From an uncultured Lachnospiraceae bacterium (GTDB taxonomy: Bacteria > Bacillota > Clostridia > Lachnospirales > Lachnospiraceae): a stretch of 30,212 bases of DNA. The DNA is taken from contig CAJTXH010000020.1 in assembly GCA_910580005.1 (NCBI GenBank), positions 1 to 30,212 on the forward strand. The letters run 5' to 3'. The position numbers and the translations under genes were made by a program. The notes beneath the pieces are model-generated. The model was not told where the DNA came from. It made no database searches and saw only the letters and a program-made list of their open reading frames with translations. Shown here in pieces: positions 1 through 5,889 of this stretch (the stretch's first letter is position 1; each line of letters begins with the position of its first letter).

Positions 1-2
1 CC

Positions 3-53
3 TGCGTCCGTCTGCAAACAAAGGACGGCTGGAAATTTTATGAAACGGACGTG
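3..53 (+). repeat. MITE-like short palindromic repeat, copy 1
   Basis: About 51 bp whose ends are inverted (CGTCCGT near the left end, ACGGACG near the right end). The internal block CTGGAAATTTTATGAAACGG is nearly identical to the element at 19004-19057, which has CTGGAAATTTATGAAACGG. The left end lies 2 bases from the window edge, so its flank and any target duplication cannot be checked. The right flank (GCCTTGATA) does not match the two bases visible on the left. Confidence 0.6.
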
Positions 54-91
54 GCCTTGATAAAATTTATATTGATTATTATTAAAATTGA

Positions 92-178
92 TTATACAAT
101 ATAACTATATCGAACAAGAGGTCGGTTATGGCTGATAATATAATCCACTACCTTTTTTACAACTATATTATTGTTCAT
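92..178 (-). pseudogene. 28-codon ORF with strong RBS, possible regulator remnant
   Basis: The minus strand carries a good ribosome binding site (AAAGGAGTG) before an ATG at 178, and then only 28 codons (MNNNIVVKKVVDYIISHN...) up to a TAA at 92. The first residues resemble the N-terminal helix of small AraC-type or effector-binding regulators of Firmicutes, but the frame stops before any recognisable DNA-binding domain. It lies between the palindromic repeat at 3-53 and the tnpV remnant, so it is probably the leftover start of a regulator gene whose body was lost. It could instead be a genuine small peptide. Family assignment is weak. Confidence 0.3.
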
Positions 179-257
179 ATATGACACTCCTTTCCCTATT
201 TAATATAACATAACTTTCTAAAATAATCTTAATAGAAATTGCCCTAATTGAATAATA

Positions 258-295
258 AGAATGGCGACAGAATATAAATATTCTGCCGCCATTCT
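258..295. terminator. Strong hairpin downstream of tnpV remnant
   Basis: A 9-bp outer stem (258-266 with 287-295) and an inner CAGAATA/TATTCTG stem are separated by one A/C mismatch, with a TAAA loop. It sits 1 base beyond the minus-strand stop of the frameshifted tnpV. On the minus strand it is followed by TTATTATTC, so it may terminate tnpV transcription. The T tract is weak. Confidence 0.5.
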
Positions 296-296
296 G

Positions 297-670
297 CTAT
301 ACATAAATAATTTCCTCGTTTACAATCTCCTTTGCACACGCCTTTACATTATTAAGCCGTCCTATCCATTCTAGAGTGTTTTCTTCCTTTAACTGTTTGT
401 TATGCCTTGTGCCTGTTTCATGCCCTCTATGAGAATGTGGGAGCGTTCCTGTGCCTGCCTGTCAATGTCCGGAAGGTAAGCGTTGAGCCTGCCGCTTGTA
501 AGAAGATTGATGTATGTGGCCTTGCGGTACTTCTTTAGATAATCAAGATGCTGCTGTACCCATATGCCTATTAGCTGTTCTTCTTCGGTGGGTACAGTTA
601 TGCATGGTATCAAGTAATCGTCTTGCCTTTCGTATTTGCCGCCCAGTTTCTCAAATAATGATTTTGCCAT
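297..670 (-). pseudogene. tnpV: tnpV, transposon-encoded protein, single-base frameshift
   Basis: TnpV proteins are small (about 120 aa) cargo proteins of clostridial Tn4451-like and related conjugative elements; their function is unknown. The minus-strand frame from ATG 670 encodes a near-canonical TnpV start (MAKSLFEKLGGKYERQ, then YLIPCITVPTEEEQ and INLLTSGRLNAYLPDIDRQA) but ends after 93 codons at 389. Around 397-400 one base appears to be missing: the sequence reads ACAAACAG where ACA-GAA-CAG would be expected. Restoring one base opens the frame through QLKEENTLEWIGRLNNV and KACAKEIVNEEIIYV to a TAG at 297-299, which is the normal C-terminus. The gene was therefore complete and was broken by a single deletion. 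The RBS is GGAGG, 9 bases before ATG. Confidence 0.85.
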
Positions 671-713
671 TTTGCAATTCCTCCATATGATTTAGATTTT
701 CCTACAATCCAAT

Positions 714-893
714 CATTCCGGCTGATTACAAGATAAGGCGGAGCCTGCTATATTTATAGTATTTTTTAAATGACTGGAACTTGTTTCTATTCTCTGTCGT
801 AGTAAATATAATTTTTCTATATCTTTACGTTTATATACATCTTTTGGAAGATTTGTTATTAATATTCCAGTATTTCCATAACGAAATAAAAGC
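714..893 (-). pseudogene. IS4-type DDE transposase, C-terminal fragment
   Basis: On the minus strand an open stretch of about 60 codons reads ILITNLPKDVYKRKDIEKLY, then LLRQRIETSSSHLKNTINIAG. It contains exactly the IS4-family signature Y-(2)-R-(3)-E-(6)-K, which surrounds the catalytic glutamate of the DDE transposase. The reading is continuous from about 893 to the TGA at 714-716. The last residues (SALSCNQPE) no longer look like a transposase and probably come from the tnpV leader, so there is a junction near 745. No start codon, terminal inverted repeats or remaining catalytic domains are visible. It is a dead scrap left by an insertion sequence next to tnpV. Confidence 0.65.
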
Positions 894-959
894 AGAACCG
901 AGGAAAATGGTCATATGGTAACTAAAATAAATCTGCATGAGAAAAATATCTAATTTTGC

Positions 960-1344
960 ATGGGATGCCGTAGCTGCATGGGCACAAAAATTTGTATGCA
1001 AAAGGATGATATACAGGAAATTGCCAGTTATTTACGTGAATGCCAGATAGTTTTTCTTTCGGCTCTTGTTTATTGTGCGAATGTCCCTGCTCTTGTAAAA
1101 AACTTATTTGACCGGTTATTAGGAACGGCTGCAAGGGAAAAAATATATGATTTTGACTTCCTGTAATACTCCTTTTCCATTTTCATGGATATTTGGACAA
1201 AGCAGGGGTGCAATACTCAATATGGACGAATTCTTTAGGACTGCAGGCATGAAACCAATAGGAAAAGTTGTTTATGCAGGCGCAGCTTATAAAAAAGATC
1301 TGCCAAAACAGATAGCCAGAAAGATTGAGAGGTGTTTAAAATGA
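960..1344 (+). pseudogene. Flavodoxin-family (NADPH-dependent FMN reductase) protein, truncated and frameshifted
   Basis: Two adjacent frames together form the C-terminal two thirds of a flavodoxin-like iron-sulfur flavoprotein or FMN reductase. Frame 1 (960-1166) has GCRSCMGTKICMQKDDIQEI, then VFLSALVYCANVPALVKNLFDRLL. Frame 2 (about 1140-1340) has MILTSCNTPFPF and ends KKDLPKQIARKIERCLK. The N-terminal FMN phosphate-binding segment (usually GSPRKNGNT) is absent, because a TAA lies just upstream of 960. The frame switch falls at a run of six A at 1138-1143, a typical slippage site. It ends within the start of the FMN-binding gene at 1341, suggesting that the two were once co-transcribed redox genes. 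Confidence 0.7.
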
Positions 1345-1745
1345 AAATATCCAAGAAGAAAGTAATTTCATTTATTGTCTTATTTCTTTTTCTTGTTAGT
1401 TTGATTTGGGAAGCAGTTTACCTAAAAAAAGTTGCTGATTATAAGCGGGCCGTAAAGGAAACTGATTTTGATGAAATAGATGTTATTAACATTTCTTATG
1501 GAATTTATACCGGAGAATATGATGTAAATTTTATATATGCCAAAGTGGAAGTCACTGTGGAAGATGGAAAAATTGTAAGTATTAACATTTTGGAGCATAG
1601 GCATGAACGTGGAAAAGCCGCAGAAACAGTCATAGAAAAAATAATGGAAGAACAGAAAATTGATGTTGATGCAATCTCTGGTGCAACAAATTCAAGCACT
1701 GTCATTAAAAAAGCTGTTGAAAATGCGCTCAAAGGAGAACCGTAA
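1341..1745 (+). CDS. Membrane-anchored FMN-binding domain protein
   Basis: A 134-residue protein with a basic N-terminus, one transmembrane segment (about residues 10-28) and a C-terminal FMN-binding domain of the RnfG/NqrC/NosR type. Near its end is DAISGATNSS, matching the motif in which a threonine receives covalent FMN from the ApbE flavin transferase. In this family the domain lies outside the membrane and carries electrons. ATG 1341 is preferred over GTG 1332 because GAGAGG lies 8 bases before it. It overlaps the end of the broken flavodoxin and is followed 3 bases later by the KTR gene, so all three probably formed one transcript. No apbE is visible here. Function is inferred from the domain only. 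Confidence 0.75.
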   Translation: MKISKKKVISFIVLFLFLVSLIWEAVYLKKVADYKRAVKETDFDEIDVINISYGIYTGEYDVNFIYAKVEVTVEDGKIVSINILEHRHERGKAAETVIEKIMEEQKIDVDAISGATNSSTVIKKAVENALKGEP

Positions 1746-1748
1746 AAT

Positions 1749-1949
1749 ATGAACGAAAGAACAAAATGGATACATTGTCCTGTTTGCGGAAGTAAGACCC
1801 ATGATAGAATTAGAGAAGATACTGTTTTGAAAAACTATCCCCCCGGTTGCCCAAAGTGCAAGCAGGAAACATTGATTGAACTATTGAATTTAAATATAAC
1901 AGTCATCACAGAGCCAGACACTTTAGATGCAGAGCCGGTGAATTTGTGA
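1749..1949 (+). CDS. Cysteine-rich KTR domain protein
   Basis: A 66-residue protein with two CxxC knuckles (CPVCG at residues 10-14 and CPKCK at 34-38) and the segment KTHDRIREDTVLKNYPPGCP that typifies the cysteine-rich KTR family. These small zinc-ribbon-like proteins are common cargo on Tn916- and CTn-type elements; their function is unknown. Compared with usual members, the C-terminal part (ITVITEPDTLDAEPVNL) looks normal in length, so the gene appears intact. It follows the FMN-binding gene by 3 bases. Its presence supports the view that 1-5470 derives from mobile elements. Confidence 0.8.
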   Translation: MNERTKWIHCPVCGSKTHDRIREDTVLKNYPPGCPKCKQETLIELLNLNITVITEPDTLDAEPVNL

Positions 1950-1983
1950 AATAGAACCACAGTTCGTTGGCTCTGTTTTGTTT
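1930..1983 (+). terminator. Terminator after KTR gene
   Basis: CAGAGCC (1930-1936) pairs with GGCTCTG (1969-1975), followed by TTTTGTTT. The 32-base loop is long, so the structure is weaker than usual. It overlaps the KTR stop codon at 1947-1949. Confidence 0.45.
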
Positions 1984-2028
1984 CATACAGATTTTAAGGT
2001 GAAGTCTGCTGATAGTAGATAACGAATC

Positions 2029-2076
2029 TTGACATTTATTTGCTTTAGCTGTATAATACAGTACTGTATTATACAG
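2029..2076 (+). promoter_or_regulatory. padR promoter with overlapping palindromic operator
   Basis: The -35 is TTGACA (2029-2034) and the -10 is TATAAT (2052-2057), with a 17-bp spacer: a near-consensus sigma-A promoter. A perfect 13-bp inverted repeat, CTGTATAATACAG (2049-2061) and CTGTATTATACAG (2064-2076), swallows the -10 and the start-point region. This is the expected design for autorepression by the PadR protein encoded 20 bases downstream. The -35 and -10 are read directly from the sequence; the repressor identity is inferred from position. Confidence 0.8.
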
Positions 2077-2095
2077 TATTGAAAGGAGAAAATAT

Positions 2096-2635
2096 ATGTC
2101 AACTATTGATTTAATTATTTTGGGGTCACTTTATCAAAGCCCCAAAAGTGCATACGAATTACAAAAACAAATTGAGGACAGGCATTTAGCCAGATGGATA
2201 AAAATAGGCTCTTATACAGTATATAAAAAAGTTATCCAATATGAAAAGAAAGGATTTGTCTTTAGTGAAACAAAGAAGAATGGGAATATGCCCGAAAGAA
2301 CAGTATATACGCTCACATCAAACGGAAAAACAAAGTTTCGTGAGTTGATGTCCGGATTTTCAACAGGCGAAACCAGAATATTTTTAGATTTCAACGCTGT
2401 TATTGTAAATATGTCATTGCTTGATGATGCAGATTTCAATGAATGTATAAACAATATAAAAGACAGCATTTATAAGACCAAAAATCAAATACAAGAGCAG
2501 TTGTCAAGGCAAAAGGAAATGACTATATTGGGACAAATGATATTGGAACAACAATATATGCTTTTAGAAACATTAGAAAAGTGGGAAATGATTTTTGAAC
2601 AAAAAATTAACGGGAAGGATAAAAAACATGATTAG
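2096..2635 (+). CDS. PadR-family transcriptional regulator
   Basis: A 179-residue PadR-family repressor. The N-terminal winged helix-turn-helix has the family hallmarks: SYTVYKKVIQYEKKGFV corresponds to the recognition helix, and ERTVYTLTSNGK to the wing. The C-terminal half, about residues 90-175, is the helical dimerisation domain of longer PadR proteins (Vir_act_alpha_C type), rich in Q, E and K. The RBS GAAAGGAG lies 8 bases before the ATG. It is transcribed from the promoter at 2029-2057 and probably binds the palindrome there. Its last 8 bases overlap the start of the membrane protein gene, so both are co-translated and the pair probably forms a regulator/effector unit. The inducer is unknown. 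Confidence 0.85.
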   Translation: MSTIDLIILGSLYQSPKSAYELQKQIEDRHLARWIKIGSYTVYKKVIQYEKKGFVFSETKKNGNMPERTVYTLTSNGKTKFRELMSGFSTGETRIFLDFNAVIVNMSLLDDADFNECINNIKDSIYKTKNQIQEQLSRQKEMTILGQMILEQQYMLLETLEKWEMIFEQKINGKDKKHD

Positions 2636-3107
2636 TTTTATTTTATTAAATCTCATTATCTACATACCATTTCATTTATTTGAAGAAGCGGTTGGCGATT
2701 TTCCTAAATGGATGTATGAACATAAATGGCTACCCTATCATATGACACATGGACATTGGATGGCAAACAATATATTTGTATATTATCCCATGCTTTTGTT
2801 GGCGGTATTAATTTATATATTTAATAAAAATATGATTTGTTTTGGTGTGGCTATACTGATATGGGGTCTTATTAATTTTGCAGACCATTTCTTTTATACA
2901 ATTAAGGATAAAAATATTTCTTATGGGCTAATAACAGGCTTTTTATTTCTGGTTAATTCTGTACTGGGACTAAGATTTTACATTTTATCAGATGATTATT
3001 CAGTGCTTCATCTGGTTATCGGAATATGTATTGGCGGTCTCCTCTTTGGGCTGCCTATTGGCTTGTGTATTGTTACATATAAATTCTTTGATAAATTTAT
3101 TAAGTAA
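2628..3107 (+). CDS. HXXEE-domain integral membrane protein
   Basis: A 159-residue hydrophobic protein with about five membrane segments. The family-defining motif HLFEE occurs at residues 16-20, followed by the conserved segments KWLPYHMTHGHWMANNIFVYYP and WGLINFADHFF. HXXEE proteins (PF13787 type) are membrane proteins of unknown function; the conserved His/Glu and later His residues suggest metal binding or catalysis within the membrane. ATG 2628 is chosen because GGGAAGG lies 10 bases upstream and the overlap with padR fits translational coupling. A longer in-frame start at 2595 would lie deep within padR. Three bases after its stop begins the truncated sigma factor, so its 3' flank is a recombination junction. 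Confidence 0.75.
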   Translation: MISFILLNLIIYIPFHLFEEAVGDFPKWMYEHKWLPYHMTHGHWMANNIFVYYPMLLLAVLIYIFNKNMICFGVAILIWGLINFADHFFYTIKDKNISYGLITGFLFLVNSVLGLRFYILSDDYSVLHLVIGICIGGLLFGLPIGLCIVTYKFFDKFIK

Positions 3108-3112
3108 AATAG

Positions 3113-3448
3113 CAGGAACATGGGGTTGATGAAGGTACCATTGAACAAATCCACATTGACGACAGGGCAGACTTTAATTCCAACAGACGGTTTTACCATC
3201 GGGTAAGTGGCTTCGGGGAATATATTGAGAGAATGGAAAAGGTAGAGATATTCCGGCTTATGCACCAGTTAGATAATATGACAAAGGAAGTCATGTATTT
3301 AAGGCTTGCAGGAGATTTACAATTTTCGGAAATTACGGACATTATGGGAAAAACAGGAAACTGGGCAAGAGTAACTTATTACAGAGGAAAGCAAAAATTG
3401 ATGAAAGGAAGAAAAGAATGGTCAGTGATTTTTCAAAAAAGAGCATAG
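3113..3448 (+). pseudogene. Sigma-70-like factor, C-terminal remnant (region 4)
   Basis: The frame opens at 3113 directly after a TAG, without a start codon, and runs 112 codons. It matches the C-terminal half of ECF-like sigma factors of clostridial mobile elements: FNSNRRFYHRVSGFGEYIER, then MTKEVMYLRLAGDLQFSEI and NWARVTYYRGKQKLMKGRKE, the region 4 helix-turn-helix that contacts the -35 element. Region 2, needed to bind core polymerase and the -10, is absent. An internal ATG at 3233 could still give a 71-aa fragment, but the lack of a 5' end and the decayed neighbours indicate a truncated gene. It overlaps the anti-sigma remnant. Confidence 0.75.
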
Positions 3449-3645
3449 AGAAACATCTGGAGCATTGTGCAGACTGTAAAGAAACTTTTGGCAACATGTC
3501 GTTTGGTTTAGAGCCAGATGAAAAACCGCCGGAGGGACTGGAAGTAAAAAAATTTTTAAGAAAGACAAAAAAGATGTATTTCTTTTATGGTCTGGGTGGG
3601 ATTAGTTTTGTGGCTGCTTTTGTCTGCTTTCTGTTATTCAGATAA
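3418..3645 (+). pseudogene. Anti-sigma factor remnant (zinc-finger, one TM)
   Basis: The frame starts inside the end of the sigma fragment and encodes EKHLEHCADCKETFGNM, the HxxxC-x2-C zinc-binding motif of zf-HC2 anti-sigma factors. A linker (KPPEGLEVKKFLRKTKK) and one transmembrane segment (about residues 55-74) follow, then a stop. In intact relatives about 30 residues precede the zinc motif and more follow the membrane helix. The 75 codons are therefore a shortened version, and the next frame (from 3660) may carry the displaced C-terminus. The sigma/anti-sigma order is normal, so this was once a membrane-signal-responsive sigma operon. Confidence 0.6.
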
Positions 3646-3659
3646 GCGGATATTGCCTG

Positions 3660-3863
3660 ATGCATACGGGAACGCTTTGGGTATTACGTTATGGCTTTCC
3701 TATCATGCTGCTGTGGTTAGCGGTTCTTTGGCTGCCAGTCCTTTTCAGATACATTTTGAAATGGAATATATAGGATTGTCTGGCGGTGTTGATGGTCATG
3801 GTAATCGTGGGGAATTATGCAACAAAACTGATTACCGGTGATTATGGATGGGAGGATATATAG
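3660..3863 (+). pseudogene. Two-helix membrane protein remnant with in-frame stop
   Basis: The frame from ATG 3660 encodes two hydrophobic helices (VLRYGFPIMLLWLAVLWLPV, and after the stop LAVLMVMVIVGNYATKLIT). A TAG at 3771-3773 interrupts it, and it continues to a second TAG at 3861 after GDYGWEDI. The continuity of hydrophobic coding sequence across the stop suggests a nonsense mutation in a small membrane protein, or the frameshifted end of the anti-sigma gene. I do not recognise the family. Confidence 0.45.
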
Positions 3864-3942
3864 AGCCAGCATACTTTTATATGTAATGCGTTTGGGGAAA
3901 TTATCTGATTGATCTTATTTGGAATGATAGGTAGGATAAAAA

Positions 3943-4290
3943 ATGGAGAAGGTAATCAAAGTATAAAATCTAAGAAAAGTTTATAAGAATAATGTTGCGG
4001 TAGAAAATGTCAGTTTTGAATCCGGTTCTGGAAGTATCATGGGACTATTAGATTCCAACGGCGTGGGTAATACAACCACATTGAAATGGATTATTTTGCC
4101 CATTTGCATAAAAACAGCGGAGAGAAACAGGTCATGGAACTGATTGATAATGTTTGGCTTGGCACACAGACAAAAAATAAAGTAAGAAAATTTTCACTTG
4201 GAATGAAACAAAGGCTTGCATTGGCAAGAGCTATGCTGGGACAGCCAAAACTTATTATTTTGGATGAACCTGTAAATATAAGGGAAAGAA
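3943..4290 (+). pseudogene. ABC transporter ATPase, decayed
   Basis: Fragments of one ABC ATPase in two frames. From ATG 3943: MEKVIKV, an in-frame TAA at 3964, NLRKVYKNNVAVENVSF, then a ruined Walker A, LLDSNGVGNTTT, in which the essential lysine codon has become AAT (Asn). The frame switches near 4088 to AHLHKNSGEKQVMELIDNV, an ABC signature FSLGMKQRLALARAML, and Walker B LIILDEPVN, where it breaks off. The Q-loop segment between Walker A and the helical domain is missing, and so are the D-loop and H-loop. It is non-functional several times over. Relatives are usually the ATPase of a two-gene ABC-2 exporter, often controlled by a sigma/anti-sigma pair like the one just upstream. Confidence 0.75.
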
Positions 4291-4358
4291 AATCCGATAA
4301 CAAGATATAACAAAATGTGGCAATCGGAGAACTGTGATATATGTGCGAATATATTATA

Positions 4359-4455
4359 ATGGAGGATTACTATCTGCCATGCCTTACTTTACCGCCCGAA
4401 GATGAAAAGCCTATTGGGATATGGGGACAGCGGCACAAACGCTACTTGAAGGATA
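4359..4455 (+). pseudogene. tnpV fragment, second copy
   Basis: From ATG 4359 the frame reads MEDYYLPCLTLPPEDEKPIG, then IWGQRHKRYLKD, matching residues of about 15-48 of TnpV (compare YLIPCITVPTEEEQLIGIWV in the copy at 297-670). After 4455 the similarity stops. It is on the opposite strand from the first copy and differs in sequence, so it derives from another element rather than from a recent duplication. It lies between the decayed ABC ATPase and the GrpB fusion gene, marking a recombination boundary. Confidence 0.6.
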
Positions 4456-4543
4456 ATATCTTAGAGCTTAAAGCTATGTGCTTTAAATTGGATTCAAACC
4501 GCACAGCTCTCTATGGGATTAATTGCCGTTTGGAGGTCAAAGA

Positions 4544-5422
4544 ATGATTGGATTAAAAAGAGGAACCGTTAAACTGTACGAACACGAAAAAGAATGGGAA
4601 GTTGAAGCTCAGAATACAATTTCTTGTTTGAAGAAACTATTGGGCAATGTTATAAAAGATATTCAGCATGTGGGAAGCACCTCTATATTTTCCATAAAGG
4701 CAAAACCAATAATTGATATTGCAGTTGCAGCCGATGATTTCAATGACATTCTTTCTTTTGAAAAAGAGCTAAAAAATAATGGTTTTTATTACCGCCCCAA
4801 TGCACAGGCGTCTCTTAGAAATCAGTTGTTGTTCGCTTGCGGTAGCTATTATGATGGCTCAGGAGATTTACAAACTCATTTTATTCACATTGTTCAGACC
4901 AATAGTATGGATTGGATAAACTACATAAATTTTAGAAACTATCTCAATAGCACCCCTTCAGTTGCCAAAGAGTATGAAAATTTGAAAGTGTCTCTTGCTT
5001 TGCAAGCTCCTATTGATAGTGGCAGAGAAAAGTATCTCAGAGGGAAACACGATTTTATCGTTTATACTTTGAGAAAAGCACTTGTGAAATCTTATCTCGG
5101 AAAGACAGTTCATATTAAAATAGACAGACCTATCGGAAGTGTACATCCTAAGCACTCTGGGATAACCTATCCTATAAATTACGGATACATACCAAATGTA
5201 TTGAGTGGCGATGGTGAAGAAGTTGATGTGTATTTGATTGGTGTGGATGTTCCAGTCGAAGAATATGTGGCTCGTATTATCGGAATAGTTCATCGTCATA
5301 ACGATGTGGAAGATAAACTTGTCGCTGCACCTGAAGAAACCGATTTCACGAAAGAGGAAATTGAAAAATTATTATATTTTCAGGAACAATATTACAAATA
5401 CGAAATTGAGATATATTCATAG
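4544..5422 (+). CDS. GrpB-family nucleotidyltransferase-fold protein fused to pyrophosphatase-like domain
   Basis: A 292-residue two-domain protein. Residues 1-175 are a GrpB (UPF0157) domain of the nucleotidyltransferase superfamily, with HVGSTS at 42-47, KPIIDIAV at 54-61 and a conserved end REKYLRGKHDFI. Residues 185-288 resemble short family I inorganic pyrophosphatases: IDRPIGSVHPKH, YPINYGYIPNV and DGEEVDVYLIG, the last close to the D-x-D-x-x-D metal-binding signature but with Glu as the third residue. Enzymes of the first fold often release pyrophosphate, so the second domain could remove it; that coupling is inference. ATG 4544 has GGAGG 8 bases upstream; a longer frame from 4523 lacks one. 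A strong terminator follows. The activity of GrpB proteins is not established. Confidence 0.8.
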   Translation: MIGLKRGTVKLYEHEKEWEVEAQNTISCLKKLLGNVIKDIQHVGSTSIFSIKAKPIIDIAVAADDFNDILSFEKELKNNGFYYRPNAQASLRNQLLFACGSYYDGSGDLQTHFIHIVQTNSMDWINYINFRNYLNSTPSVAKEYENLKVSLALQAPIDSGREKYLRGKHDFIVYTLRKALVKSYLGKTVHIKIDRPIGSVHPKHSGITYPINYGYIPNVLSGDGEEVDVYLIGVDVPVEEYVARIIGIVHRHNDVEDKLVAAPEETDFTKEEIEKLLYFQEQYYKYEIEIYS

Positions 5423-5429
5423 AAAAGTC

Positions 5430-5468
5430 CACCCTGCAAGACGCAAAAATCTTGCAGGGTGTTTTCTT
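5430..5468 (+). terminator. Intrinsic terminator after GrpB fusion gene
   Basis: A perfect 12-bp stem, CACCCTGCAAGA (5430-5441) with TCTTGCAGGGTG (5450-5461), an 8-base loop and TTTTCTT. It starts 8 bases after the stop codon. Confidence 0.93.
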
Positions 5469-5807
5469 ATGTTCTGATATATGTAATCACACAAGACAAG
5501 GACTTTGCCCTGCGGTGTTATTGTATTAGTCAAAGTTACCATATGTTTCTACAAATACTCTATAAAATGAAATCATTAAGATATGTTCCCGGGGACAGGA
5601 AGATACATACCAGCCTGGTATGCGGCAGCTGGTTTGCGGCACACTTCTGTACTGGTACAATTGACAGTTGCTACCAATGAAAATGAAGAAGCATATGTAT
5701 ATTTATTAAAGTTGTAAAAGCCGCCCTGCCTTTATTATATAGAAAGTATTTATAAGGTTTTAATGCCTGCTGGATGGAAAATTGTGTATATATTGTATAA
5801 AAGTGTT
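5469..5807. other. Non-coding junction between island and core-like region
   Basis: I find no supportable gene in these 339 bases. A 73-codon frame at 5459-5680 begins inside the terminator and has no RBS and no family resemblance. Two adjacent palindromes stand out: TGTTCCCGGGGACA near 5584-5597 (one mismatch pair) and CATACCAGCCTGGTATG at 5606-5622 (8-bp arms around one C). A short frame ending VQLTVATNENEEAY near 5680 may be a gene scrap. The stretch separates the decayed mobile region from the ABC exporter operon. Confidence 0.4.
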
Positions 5808-5846
5808 AAAAGAATATAAACTTATTGATTTATATTCTTTTTTTAT
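5808..5846 (+). terminator. AT-rich hairpin with T tract upstream of ABC exporter
   Basis: AAAAGAATATAAA (5808-5820) pairs with TTTATATTCTTTT (5829-5841), with an 8-base loop and further T residues. It may terminate read-through from the left. A TATAAT at 5857-5862 just downstream could be the -10 of the exporter operon, although no good -35 is spaced to it; alternatively the hairpin lies in the leader. Confidence 0.5.
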
Positions 5847-5889
5847 GTTAAAATTTTATAATGGTTATAAAGAAATGGGGGAATGTTTA

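Noticed and set aside
5459..5680. 73-codon + strand ORF
   Set aside because: It begins within a terminator, has no RBS and no recognisable sequence.
5782..5889. Upstream in-frame start for the first ABC subunit
   Set aside because: It would place an AT-rich hairpin and a possible promoter inside the gene; ATG 5890 has a good RBS and the family-typical N-terminus.
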